From positions 1,116,001 to 1,180,000 of the forward strand of contig NZ_CP086615.1 in NCBI RefSeq assembly GCF_020883455.1: a DNA stretch of 64,000 nucleotides. The letters run 5' to 3'. The translations under genes and the position numbers were made by a program. How positions within the stretch are numbered: position 1 is the first letter of the stretch; each line of letters opens with the position of its first letter. Of this stretch, positions 14,736 through 22,922 are shown in pieces. The notes beneath the pieces are model-generated. The model was given only the letters and a program-made list of their open reading frames with translations. It was not told the DNA's origin and ran no database searches. Source of the DNA: Spiribacter halobius. Lineage in GTDB: Bacteria > Pseudomonadota > Gammaproteobacteria > Nitrococcales > Nitrococcaceae.

Positions 14736-16451
14736 CTAGCCAAGCGTGACGTCCCGCTCCACGCGACCGGCGCGGGGGGATTCGACGCGGATGGTGAGCG
14801 GGCCGGTGCCCTCGACGACCCAGCTGATCTCCTGCTCGTGGCGGTTGCCCGGGCTGAAGGGCTGGAACAGGCTGCTGGTGGGGGCGAAGCGTCCACGGCC
14901 CCAGCCCGGCAGGTGGGGCAGGCGCCGGGTGGTCTCGCCCGGGGGCACGGCGCCGGCGGACTCGCCGCTCAGGCTCGCCTCAGGCGGGTGATTCCAGCGC
15001 AGCCGGCGGGCCGAGGGCAGGCCGGCGGTGGAGAGATAGCCCTCGTTGCGCAGCATCACCGTCACGCGGCTCACCCCCTGCCCGAGGGGCGTCACCACCG
15101 GCTCGTCCAGGACCAGCCGGGGCGCCAGGGCGGCGATTCTCACCCAGAGGCCGGCCACGGCATCGCATAGCGTCGGCAGGCGCTCGTAGGGCGGGTTGCT
15201 CACGCCCACCCGCGGATCCCAGCCGCCCACCTCCACGGCGCCAAGCTGCGGGTGGCGCGCCGGGCGCCAGGGCTGCAGGATGCGGCGGCGGTTGTGGCGG
15301 CGGTCCCAGCGTCCCAGCGCCTCGATGTCGGCGGTCTCCAGATGGGTGTAGTGGTCGACGAACGGCCGCCGGCGCTCGATGCCGAGCTGACGGAACAGAT
15401 CCCAGAGCTCGCAGACCACTGCCAGGCAGCCGCGCTGATGGTAGGCGTAGTCGGTCAGATCGCCGCAGAGCGGCTTGCCCGGCTCGTAGGTGAACTCCTC
15501 GTGGCCGCTCACGGTGGGGTAGCCGGTGAGCTGCTCGGCCCATTGCTCGAGCTGGCGGTAGACGGCGAGGTCGCCGCGGTCCATCGCCGTGTCCGGCTGA
15601 TCCCCGGGCGGGCGGATGAACACGCCGCCGAAGGTGTGCAGGTTGAGCCAGGCAAAGATCTCCGGGTGTTCCTCGGCAAAGGCCGCCACGGCGCGGGATT
15701 CCGGCTCGCTCAGCGGATACGGGCCCGCGCCGCTCTGCCGCTCCTCGGGGGCCCACTGCCAGGGGAAGTTGCGGTTGAGATCGGGGTGGTTGTCGCCGAG
15801 AAAGTCCGGGGCGGGCAGGGTGTGGCCGTCGAAGGGCTCGATCACGCCCTCGGGGTAGAGTCGGTAGAAGGGCCCCGCGTCGTCCACCTCGCGCAGGCGC
15901 ATGAGCCCCGGCACCGCACTCGACTCCACGTAGTCCCCTGCCGGATCCTCGATGCGCATGGACAGCGCCATACCGTCACCGTCGATGTCGCGCGCGAGCC
16001 AGCGCGGGCGGCTGGCGTGACGGCGATGATCCCGCGGGACGGAGCGCACGTAGCGCCCGGTCTGCAGGACGGTCTCGGCGCCGTCCGGCGAGAGCCGGGG
16101 CAGGATGTGGAAGGTCACTCCCCGCGCGGCCTCGATTACCGGCGCCGGCAGGTCCGGCAGGCCGGCGCCGCCCGTGTGCAGGGCGATGGCGGCCTCGGCG
16201 ACGGTGAGCGCCACGCTGGAGCCGGAGACCTCACCCGCATGCATGTTGCCGTCCACCCACACCGCCGGCCGCGGCGTCCCGTCCGCCGGGCCGACGGTAA
16301 GCAGCCACAGGGGCCGGCCCTCGGGGCTCTCGCCGAGGCTCTGCAGGCCGACGTGCTCCGGGTGGGCCTCGGCCCAGCGGCGGAGTTGCCGGGTGAGGGT
16401 GTCGAAGTCGAGGTAGTCGTGACGGAACGGACGCTGGCGGCGTCGGCTCAT
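14736..16451 (-). CDS. M14-family zinc carboxypeptidase
   Basis: A 571-residue metallo-carboxypeptidase. The zinc ligands are visible as HAGE (His71, Glu74) in the sequence DGNMHAGE, and a later histidine in NLHTFGG (about residue 270). The catalytic glutamate is probably that in CELWDL (about residue 348). DLNRNFPW is the conserved Asn-Arg substrate-carboxylate motif. A C-terminal beta-rich region (after about residue 400) follows the catalytic domain. No signal peptide is seen, so it is probably cytoplasmic. Its start overlaps the stop of the next gene on the minus strand (ATGA), so the pair is an operon read from the hydrolase-OsmC gene. The peptide substrate is unknown. Confidence 0.88.
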   Translation of the reverse strand: MSRRRQRPFRHDYLDFDTLTRQLRRWAEAHPEHVGLQSLGESPEGRPLWLLTVGPADGTPRPAVWVDGNMHAGEVSGSSVALTVAEAAIALHTGGAGLPDLPAPVIEAARGVTFHILPRLSPDGAETVLQTGRYVRSVPRDHRRHASRPRWLARDIDGDGMALSMRIEDPAGDYVESSAVPGLMRLREVDDAGPFYRLYPEGVIEPFDGHTLPAPDFLGDNHPDLNRNFPWQWAPEERQSGAGPYPLSEPESRAVAAFAEEHPEIFAWLNLHTFGGVFIRPPGDQPDTAMDRGDLAVYRQLEQWAEQLTGYPTVSGHEEFTYEPGKPLCGDLTDYAYHQRGCLAVVCELWDLFRQLGIERRRPFVDHYTHLETADIEALGRWDRRHNRRRILQPWRPARHPQLGAVEVGGWDPRVGVSNPPYERLPTLCDAVAGLWVRIAALAPRLVLDEPVVTPLGQGVSRVTVMLRNEGYLSTAGLPSARRLRWNHPPEASLSGESAGAVPPGETTRRLPHLPGWGRGRFAPTSSLFQPFSPGNRHEQEISWVVEGTGPLTIRVESPRAGRVERDVTLG

Positions 16452-17677
16452 TCGTGTCTCCCTTCGGCAAGCTCGGTGAGCACCCGGATCTCCGAGTGCA
16501 GCGTGCGGTGCACCGGGCAGCGATCGGCGATCTGCAGCAACCGCTCGCGCTGCGGGGCGGTGAGCTCGCCCCGCAGCTCGATCTGGCGCGTAATGCGGTC
16601 CACCTGCCCCTCGCGGGTCTCGCAGTCCTCGCAGTCGCGGGCGTGAATGCGGTCATGGGCAAGGCGCACGGTCACATGCTCCAGTGGTAGCTGCTTGTGG
16701 CGGGCGTACATGCGCAGGGTCATGGCGGTGCAGGTCCCTAGCGCAGCCAGCAGCAGATCGTAGGGCCCGGGGCCGGAGCCGAGACCCCCGACCTGGCGGG
16801 GCTCGTCGGCGATCAGGCTGTGACCGGCGGCGAGCACGCGCTGCTGGAAGTCGCCTTCCCCGGTCTCGCTGACCACGACTTCACCTTCCTCCCCGGCGGT
16901 GTCCTCGGCCGCCTCCGGCTCCGGCAGGTAGCGGGCCGCCCAGGCGGCGATCACGCCGGCGGCGTAGTCCGCGTCCGCGCTGCGGGTGAGCAGATGGTCG
17001 GCATCGTCCAGGGAGACATAGCTCTTCGGGTGCTTCGCCGCCTCGAAGATACGTCGGGCATGGTCCACCCCGACGATCCGGTCGGTGGGGGCATGCAGAA
17101 CCAGCAGCGGGCGGCGCAAGTCCGCTATAAGCGCCTCCAGGCGCTGGTCGCGGAAATCCTCCAGGAAGCGGCGCTGCACCCGGAACGGGCGCCCGCCCAG
17201 ATTGACCGTCGCCTCGCCCTCCGCCTCGATGGTCTCGATGGCCTCGCCCAGGTGGCGCAGGGTGTGCTCGGTCTCCGCCGGTGCGCCGATGGTGGCGACG
17301 GCGCGGCATTCCGGCACGTCGCCAGCGGCAGCGAGCACCGCCGCGCCGCCCAGGCTGTGGCCCACCATGATCGCGGGTGCGGCGTGCTCTGCGCGCAGCC
17401 AGTCAGCGGCGGCGATCAGGTCCTCGACATTGGCGCTGAAGCCACTGTTGCCGAACTCGCCCTCGCTGCCGCCGAGCCCGGTGAAGTCGAAGCGCAGGGT
17501 TGCGATGCCCCGCGCCGCCAGTGCCCGGGCGATGTGGCTCGCGCCCTTGCTGTCTTTCCCGCAGGTGAAGCAGTGGGCGAACAGGGCAAAGGCGCGGGCG
17601 GGACCCGCCGGGCGGTCAAGCCGGGCGGCCAGTCGCTGGCCGTCGCGGCCGGGGAAGTCGATGCGCTCGCTGCTCAT
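16448..17677 (-). CDS. Bifunctional alpha/beta-hydrolase and OsmC-like protein
   Basis: A 409-residue fusion. Residues 1-260 form an alpha/beta hydrolase with the nucleophile elbow GHSLGG (Ser108) and the acid/His end around DADHLL. Residues about 270-409 form an OsmC-like domain with its two cysteines, in GTCTAMTLRMYA and in RCPVHRTL. OsmC proteins reduce organic hydroperoxides through these cysteines. The fusion is a recognised architecture in proteobacteria, but its reaction is not known. The start at 17677 (ATG, beginning SSERIDFPGRD) is used because upstream in-frame starts run through repeat-like sequence. It is first in an operon with the M14 carboxypeptidase. Confidence 0.85.
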   Translation of the reverse strand: MSSERIDFPGRDGQRLAARLDRPAGPARAFALFAHCFTCGKDSKGASHIARALAARGIATLRFDFTGLGGSEGEFGNSGFSANVEDLIAAADWLRAEHAAPAIMVGHSLGGAAVLAAAGDVPECRAVATIGAPAETEHTLRHLGEAIETIEAEGEATVNLGGRPFRVQRRFLEDFRDQRLEALIADLRRPLLVLHAPTDRIVGVDHARRIFEAAKHPKSYVSLDDADHLLTRSADADYAAGVIAAWAARYLPEPEAAEDTAGEEGEVVVSETGEGDFQQRVLAAGHSLIADEPRQVGGLGSGPGPYDLLLAALGTCTAMTLRMYARHKQLPLEHVTVRLAHDRIHARDCEDCETREGQVDRITRQIELRGELTAPQRERLLQIADRCPVHRTLHSEIRVLTELAEGRHE

Positions 17678-17792
17678 GCCGTGGTTCTCCGTGGCGGGCC
17701 GGAACCGCGACGATACCGCGCCGCGCAAAGCGCCGGCCATCCGCATTAGCCCCGACCGTCCCGGCGGGAAGGGTTCGCGCTTCCCGCCTCCT

Positions 17793-17844
17793 GCCCACCA
17801 TCTCCACGCCCTCGCCTCGCGAATCGGTGACAAATGCGGGCTGG
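17793..17844. repeat. Family-2 palindromic repeat, copy b (degenerate left arm)
   Basis: Contains CGCGAATCGGTGACAAATGCGGGCT, 2-3 bases off the family core. It shares CTCCACGCCCTCG upstream with copy a. It lies between divergent genes, ending 33 bp before the CDF transporter start. Confidence 0.7.
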
Positions 17845-17876
17845 TAGACTCCCCATCCCCACCACGGAGGGCGTCC

Positions 17877-19001
17877 ATGGCCAGCACCCACGCTCCAGCA
17901 CCGACCGCCGAGCATGTACGCAGCGCCCACCGCGTGACGCTGCTGGGTGCGCTGGTGAACCTGGTGCTCAGCCTGGTGAAGATCGGCGCGGGGCTGCTTG
18001 CCCAGTCCCAGGCGCTGGTGGCCGACGGCCTGCACTCGCTCTCGGACCTGCTCTCCGATGTCGTGGTGCTGCTGGCCACCCGCTACGGCCGCCAGGCGCC
18101 CGACGCCTCGCACCCTTACGGGCATGAGCGCATCGAGACCTTCGGCACGTTGCTGGTGGCGGGGCTGCTGGTGCTGGTGGCGGGCGCCATCGCCTGGGAG
18201 GCCATCGGCCGGCTGCAGGTCACCGGGCCGCCGGTGCTGCTCGCCCTGGCACTGCCGGTGGCAGTGGTATCCGTCCTCGCCAAGGAGGCGCTCTACCAGT
18301 ACACGCAGCGTGCTGCGCAGCGCCTCCGCTCCGACCTGCTGGTGGCCAACGCGTGGCACCACCGCAGTGACGCCATCTCCTCGGTCATCGTCCTCGCCGG
18401 CCTGGGCGGCGTGGGGCTCGGCCTGCCCTGGCTGGACGCCGTAGCGGCGCTGCTGCTCGGCGGAATGATCGCGCTCATGGCGCTGCGGCTCGGTGCCCGG
18501 GCCGTGGCGGAGCTCGTGGACACCGCGCCACCAGAGGTCGAGCGCGAGGCGATGCGCGGCGCCGCCGAGCAGGTGCCGGAGGTGCGCGGCGTGCATGACC
18601 TGCGGGCCCGGCAGATGGCGGGGCGGCGGCTGGTGGATCTGCATGTGGAGGTGGCGCCGGAGATCAGCGTTTCCGAGGGGCATCGCATCGGCCATGAGGT
18701 TTCGCGGCGTCTTCGGCGCGGCTTCGGTCCAGTGGACGAGGTCACCTTCCATATCGACCCGGTTGCGGACCGTACCGGCCGCCGCCGCGCTCGGGGCCCG
18801 CAGCCGCCCCTGCGCGATGCCCTGTTCGCCGAGCTGTTCCCGGACGGGCTGCCGCAGGACGTGCGCTGCCTGCTGCACTACCTGGATGACCGGGTGAGCG
18901 TGGACCTGCTCCTGCCCCCCGGCACGCCGCCCCCCCTGGTCACCGCCCGCCGCCCGGAATGGCTCGAGGAGATCCGTGTCTGGCAGCGCGCGGAGCGCTG
19001 A
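17877..19001 (+). CDS. Cation diffusion facilitator (CDF) family metal transporter
   Basis: An inner-membrane divalent-metal/proton antiporter, 374 residues. About six membrane helices occupy residues 15-220. Metal-site motifs are visible: DGLHSLSDLLSD in TM2 (His and Asp ligands; family HxxxD), HPYGHERIE in the following loop, and HHRSDAISS in TM5. A cytoplasmic C-terminal domain includes GVHDLRARQMAGRRLVDLHVEV, the usual CDF dimerisation fold, then an extra basic extension (about residues 300-374) longer than typical. The ATG at 17877 has GGAGG 7 bp upstream. The metal (Zn, Fe, Mn) cannot be predicted confidently. Confidence 0.9.
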   Translation: MASTHAPAPTAEHVRSAHRVTLLGALVNLVLSLVKIGAGLLAQSQALVADGLHSLSDLLSDVVVLLATRYGRQAPDASHPYGHERIETFGTLLVAGLLVLVAGAIAWEAIGRLQVTGPPVLLALALPVAVVSVLAKEALYQYTQRAAQRLRSDLLVANAWHHRSDAISSVIVLAGLGGVGLGLPWLDAVAALLLGGMIALMALRLGARAVAELVDTAPPEVEREAMRGAAEQVPEVRGVHDLRARQMAGRRLVDLHVEVAPEISVSEGHRIGHEVSRRLRRGFGPVDEVTFHIDPVADRTGRRRARGPQPPLRDALFAELFPDGLPQDVRCLLHYLDDRVSVDLLLPPGTPPPLVTARRPEWLEEIRVWQRAER

Positions 19002-19112
19002 GCAGCGCTAGCCCTTTTGCCGCCCGTTGCTGGGTAAGCACAGGCGCATGCCTGTGCCGGGTGCACCCATTGCGGGGTCTCCAATCCTTGCGAGCTTCAC
19101 GCGCCGGGGCAG

Positions 19113-19224
19113 GGCAGAGGAGGCGGCAGCGCCTCCCGGGACACGCCGTGAACCCATCCCTGGGGGCTCGGATGCGGCATCCATGCCGCATACGGTCCCG
19201 GGAGGCACTGCCGCCTCCTCTGCC
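19113..19224. repeat. Family-3 two-stem palindrome, copy 2
   Basis: Outer 30-bp arms 19113-19142 and 19195-19224 with one mismatch. The conserved loop follows (ACGCCGTGAACCCATCC), then an inner stem ATGCGGCAT/ATGCCGCAT. Same layout as copy 1, but both stem sequences are different. Confidence 0.92.
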
Positions 19225-19274
19225 TTCCGGCCGCCTTGGCTCATCGATGCGCGCGACAAGCCCGGGCGGCTGAC

Positions 19275-19384
19275 GGGCCGGGTGTGGTGTCTTCTTCCGG
19301 AACCGTATGCGACAGGGATGTCGCATTCGAGCCCCCAGGGACGGGTTCACGGCGTGTTCCGGAAGAAGACACCATACCCGGCCC
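19275..19384. repeat. Family-3 two-stem palindrome, copy 3 (opposite orientation)
   Basis: Outer 29-bp arms 19275-19303 and 19356-19384 with one mismatch. The conserved loop reads on the minus strand. The inner stem is ATGCGACA/TGTCGCAT. The stem sequence (GGTGTCTTCTTCCGG type) is unrelated to copy 2 only 50 bp away. Confidence 0.92.
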
Positions 19385-19493
19385 TGCCTCGGCGGCCCGA
19401 GCAGCTTGGCGTCTCCCGGCTCTAAACCTGGCGGCCGGGGTGTCAATACCGCATGATTTTGCATGCCCTGCAGCTTGTTGGAGGAGGTGGCCG

Positions 19494-20195
19494 ATGAAAC
19501 CCGTGTGCATCGTGAACGGCGTAGGGCCAGGCAACGGCGCCGCCTTCGCCCGGCGCTTCGCCACGGAAGGCTATGCCGTCGCGCTGGTGGCCCGGAGCCG
19601 CGAGTTCTCCGAGGGGCTGGCCGCCGAACTGGGGGCTGACGCCCGGGCCTACACCTGCGATCTTGCCGATCCCGAGGCCGTCGCCGGCACCTGCGCCCGC
19701 ATCGCGGATGAGCTGGGTACACCGACAGTGCTGTTGCACAACGCCGGCGGCGGGATCTGGGGGGATTTCCAGGAGATCGATCTGGAGGGCTTCGAGCAGT
19801 CCTGGCGGGTCAACGCCCTCGGCCTGCTCGCCGCGGCGCGGGCGGTGGCGCCGGGGATGCGCGCCGCCGGCGGCGGCAGCATCGTTGTCACCGGGGCCAC
19901 CGCTTCCCGTCGCGGCGGCGCGAAGACTGCCGCCTTCGCCAGCGCCAAGGCAGCCCAGCGCAGCCTGGCGGAATCCCTGGCAAAGCGCCTGTGGCCCGAT
20001 GGCATCCACGTCTCGCTGATCATCGTGGACGGCGTGGTGGACCTGCCCCGGACCCGCGAGCGGATGCCCGACAAGCCGGACGAATTCTTCCTCAATCCCG
20101 ACGACATCGCGGCCACCGCCTGGTGGCTGACCCGGCAGCCCCGCTCGGCCTGGTCCTTCGAGGTGGAGGCGCGCCCCTTCGGCGAGCGCTGGTAG
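19494..20195 (+). CDS. Short-chain dehydrogenase/reductase-like protein lacking the catalytic tyrosine
   Basis: A 233-residue SDR-fold protein. The cofactor motif GVGPGNGAAFARRF is at the N-terminus and HNAGGG is the NNAG equivalent. In the active-site segment the usual YxxxK reads FASAK, so the catalytic Tyr is Phe, while Ser/Thr and Lys are retained (VTGATAS...AFASAKAAQ). Related proteins with AFASAK are common in proteobacteria as 'SDR family oxidoreductase' and may not be classical dehydrogenases. The ATG at 19494 has GAGGAGG 7 bp upstream. It sits alone between a repeat region and the aminotransferase gene; the function is unknown. Confidence 0.8.
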   Translation: MKPVCIVNGVGPGNGAAFARRFATEGYAVALVARSREFSEGLAAELGADARAYTCDLADPEAVAGTCARIADELGTPTVLLHNAGGGIWGDFQEIDLEGFEQSWRVNALGLLAAARAVAPGMRAAGGGSIVVTGATASRRGGAKTAAFASAKAAQRSLAESLAKRLWPDGIHVSLIIVDGVVDLPRTRERMPDKPDEFFLNPDDIAATAWWLTRQPRSAWSFEVEARPFGERW

Positions 20196-20207
20196 CCACG
20201 GAGCTGC

Positions 20208-20266
20208 GGCGGTGCGAACGATGTACACCCGTCGCAGGCATATGCGCCTGCCGAAGTCGCACCGCC
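20208..20266. repeat. Two-level hairpin downstream of the SDR gene
   Basis: Outer arms GGCGGTGCGA (20208-20217) and TCGCACCGCC (20257-20266), inner arms GCAGGC (20234-20239) and GCCTGC (20246-20251). It lies 12 bp after the SDR stop. It has the build of a REP-like palindrome; without a T-run it is not an evident intrinsic terminator. Confidence 0.6.
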
Positions 20267-20420
20267 ACACCTGTTAAGCTAGGGGTGGAGCGAACAGTGA
20301 GGGCTGGCGCGTGTCGTGCCCGGCGCAGTAGTGACCACCCGCGCCCGGACGCAGACTGAACCCTGAATGGCTGCGGCAGTCCCCAATGCATACCCATGAA
20401 TGTGGTCGGGAGGGCCCGAT

Positions 20421-21791
20421 ATGACTGCGACCAACACCGATTTTCATGCCCCCGCCGGCATGCCGGCGGAACACGGCGGGCACGCGGGTGCCGGCTCCAA
20501 GCGAGCGGGCAAGCTCAGCAACGAGGAACTGCAGGCGCTCAAGGAGCGTTACGTGGCGGCGGGCGCCGCCAGCCCGAACGACCAGTTCGCCGACCACGCC
20601 TTCAACGCGGAGGTGTGGGACGCCAACGGCAAACGCATGATCGATTTTGCGGGTGGTATCGGTGTGCTGAATCTCGGGCACCGGCATCCGAAGGTCGTGG
20701 AAGCGGTCAAGGCGCAGATGGACCGGCTGATGCACACCTGTCAGACGGTGATGCCCTACGAGGGCTACGTGAAGCTGGCGGAAAAGCTCAGCGGCGTCGT
20801 GCCGGTGCGCGGCCATGCCAAGGTGATGCTGGCGAACTCGGGCGCCGAGGCGCTGGAGAACGCCATGAAGATCGCCCGCGCCGCCACCGGCAAGACCAAC
20901 GTCATCTGCTTCGACGGTGGCTATCACGGGCGTACGTTCTACACCATGGCCATGAACGGCAAGGCCGCGCCCTACCAGACCGACTTCGGACCCATGCCGG
21001 GCACCGTCTACCGCGCGCCCTATCCGGTGCCCTATCACGGGGTGTCGGAGGACGAGGCGCTGCGTGGTCTGCACATGACCATGAAGGCCGACTCCCCGGC
21101 GCGTAACACGGCGGCGATCGTCATCGAGCCGGTTCTCGGCGAGGGGGGCTTTTACGCGGCGCCGGCGAGCTTCCTGAAAGAGATCCGCCGGATCTGCGAC
21201 GAGAACGACATCCTCATGGTGGCTGACGAGGTGCAGAGCGGCTTTGGCCGAACCGGCCGGATGTTCGCCATCGAGCACAGTGGCGTCGAGCCGGACATGA
21301 TGACCATGGCCAAGAGCATGGCCGACGGCATGCCCATCTCCGCGGTGGTCGGCACCGACCGCGTCATGGACGCCTCGGGGCCGAACTCCCTGGGTGGCAC
21401 CTACGCCGGCAGCCCGAGTGCCTGCGCCGCGGCGCTGGCCGTGTTCGACGTGTTCGAGGAAGAGGACATCCTCGGCAAGAGCCAGCGTCTGGGCGAGAAG
21501 CTCCACGAGCGCTTCAGCCAGTGGCAGGCGCGCTTCGCGCACGTAGACAACGCCCGTAACCTTGGTCCCATGGCCGCCTTCGAGCTGGTGGAGAGCAAGG
21601 ACAGCCACACGCCGCGGCCGGACCTTGCCGCCGCGGTCACCAAAAAGGCCAAGGAGAACGGTCTGATCCTGCTCAGCTGCGGCATGTACGGCAACAGCCT
21701 GCGCTTCCTGATGCCGGTGACCATCGAGGACGAGGTCCTGGAAGAGGGCCTGTCCATCCTCGAAAAGAGCCTGGAGGAGGTGGGAGCCTAG
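20421..21791 (+). CDS. Class III aminotransferase (4-aminobutyrate aminotransferase-like)
   Basis: A PLP-dependent aminotransferase of the class III/omega family, 456 residues from the ATG at 20421. The PLP Lys is Lys298 in TMAKSMADGMP. The preceding VADEVQSGFGRTG is the classic Asp-Glu-Val-Gln motif, GGYHGRT binds the cofactor, and GTYAGSPSACAAA closes the active site. The overall pattern (IEPVLGEGGF, DFAGGIGVLNLGH) is closest to GabT, which converts 4-aminobutyrate and 2-oxoglutarate to succinate semialdehyde and glutamate. A dehydrogenase partner (gabD) is not adjacent, so another omega-amino acid (e.g. 5-aminovalerate, diaminobutyrate) is possible. About 30 extra N-terminal residues precede the catalytic fold. 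Confidence 0.85.
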   Translation: MTATNTDFHAPAGMPAEHGGHAGAGSKRAGKLSNEELQALKERYVAAGAASPNDQFADHAFNAEVWDANGKRMIDFAGGIGVLNLGHRHPKVVEAVKAQMDRLMHTCQTVMPYEGYVKLAEKLSGVVPVRGHAKVMLANSGAEALENAMKIARAATGKTNVICFDGGYHGRTFYTMAMNGKAAPYQTDFGPMPGTVYRAPYPVPYHGVSEDEALRGLHMTMKADSPARNTAAIVIEPVLGEGGFYAAPASFLKEIRRICDENDILMVADEVQSGFGRTGRMFAIEHSGVEPDMMTMAKSMADGMPISAVVGTDRVMDASGPNSLGGTYAGSPSACAAALAVFDVFEEEDILGKSQRLGEKLHERFSQWQARFAHVDNARNLGPMAAFELVESKDSHTPRPDLAAAVTKKAKENGLILLSCGMYGNSLRFLMPVTIEDEVLEEGLSILEKSLEEVGA

Positions 21792-21838
21792 GAGGCTGCG
21801 CCGGTCAAACGCCGCGTATCTCTCCGCCGGGGGGATAA

Positions 21839-21934
21839 AACACAACGACACAACGGGCACCACGTAACACAACGTAAGAGAAGAGAATTTCTGTCCGTTG
21901 TGATTCGTTGTGCCCGTTGTGTCGTTGTGTTTAA
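21839..21934. repeat. Family-1 inverted repeat, copy C
   Basis: Left end has the shared AACACAACGACACAACGG; right end is GTTGTGTCGTTGTGTTTAA. It lies between the convergent aminotransferase and MetF-like genes, so it probably marks the 3' end of both transcripts. Confidence 0.9.
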
Positions 21935-21983
21935 GACGGCCGTGGAATCAGTAATTTGAGGCCTCAGCGGGGGCTCCCCCGCC

Positions 21984-22907
21984 TCAGGCCAGGTCCGGCT
22001 GGCCGTAGTCGGTGCTGAAGCCGCCTTCCTCGTCGGGTTCGGCCGGCTGGCAGTAGGGGGCCATGGCCTCCAGCATGCGGTGCCGCCAGCGCTGGAGGGG
22101 CTCGATCTGGTTGAAGGTGTTGAGGTGGAAGTTGACCAGGCGCACGGTCGGGTCCTCGAACAGCGGCGCCAGCCGCCAGACCAGATCGTCCGGCGTGTAC
22201 TCCCCGCCCAGCAGGTGCCCGAACAGCCCGTTGCTGCGCCGGAGCACCTTCGCCGAATTGCCGATGCCGATGCGCATCGCCAGCCCCAGCAGCCTGCGCG
22301 GCTCCATGACCCCCGGCAGGCCCACGTGCACGGGTAGCCCGGGGCCGCGCCCGGCCATGTCCCGCAGCCACTCGATGATCTGGTCCGGGTCGAAGCAGAT
22401 CTGGGTGACCAGGTAGCTGGCGAAGGCCGCCTTGGCCTGCATGGCCTGCTCCAGGGTCGCGGCGTCGATCAGCGCATGCCCCTCCGGATAGGCCGGGATG
22501 CCCACCCGGGCCGGCCGTGGCTCCAGCTCTGCCATGGCCTGGAGCAGCTCGTGCCCCCCGGCGAACTCGCCCACCGGGCGCGGCGCATCGCCGCCGATCA
22601 CGAACACCTCGTCCATCCCGGCCGCCTGCAGGCGCTCCAGGATGGCCTGCAGGTGATGGCGGTCCTGCACCAGACGGGCGGCGAGATGGGGCACCACCAG
22701 GTGGCCCATGCCCGCCAGCAGCTCCGCGCTCTCCAGCGTCCGCTCGATGCCGTGCTTCGGCGAGCAGGTCACCGTGATGGCCGAGCCGCGGGGCAGCAGC
22801 CCCGCCTGCTCGAGCATCCCGCGGATGGGAATGAGCTCCCAGCGGGGCGCGGCGAGCGCCGCATACCCCGCGTCCAGACTCTGCGTCATGGGAGCGACTG
22901 CGCTCAT
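21984..22907 (-). CDS. MetF-like methylenetetrahydrofolate reductase family protein
   Basis: A 307-residue flavoprotein-type TIM barrel of the MetF family, which interconverts 5-methyl- and 5,10-methylene-tetrahydrofolate. Features include WELIPIRG with the family's N-terminal catalytic glutamate, VIGGD in the RGD-like position, QICFD (equivalent to QFFFD), and HVGLPGVM. It is divergent from housekeeping MetF and belongs to the group found next to folate-dependent demethylases. It lies 15 bp downstream of the GcvT-like gene on the same strand, clearly co-transcribed. Likely role (inference): oxidise the 5-methyl-THF made by the GcvT-like partner to methylene-THF. A housekeeping role in methionine synthesis is less likely from context. 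Confidence 0.78.
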   Translation of the reverse strand: MSAVAPMTQSLDAGYAALAAPRWELIPIRGMLEQAGLLPRGSAITVTCSPKHGIERTLESAELLAGMGHLVVPHLAARLVQDRHHLQAILERLQAAGMDEVFVIGGDAPRPVGEFAGGHELLQAMAELEPRPARVGIPAYPEGHALIDAATLEQAMQAKAAFASYLVTQICFDPDQIIEWLRDMAGRGPGLPVHVGLPGVMEPRRLLGLAMRIGIGNSAKVLRRSNGLFGHLLGGEYTPDDLVWRLAPLFEDPTVRLVNFHLNTFNQIEPLQRWRHRMLEAMAPYCQPAEPDEEGGFSTDYGQPDLA

Positions 22908-22922
22908 CGGTGCCTCCCTGCC

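Larger units (their letters stand above)
19002..19493. other. Repeat-filled intergenic region downstream of the CDF gene
   Basis: About 490 bp. It holds two family-3 palindromes in opposite orientations (19113-19224 and 19275-19384). Open frames here arise from the repeats and are not judged to be genes. Confidence 0.75.

Noticed and set aside
14606-14896. Small frames containing NDTT- or TTTQRAQR-like peptides around the family-1 repeats
   Set aside because: These are translations of the CACAACG repeat, not genes.
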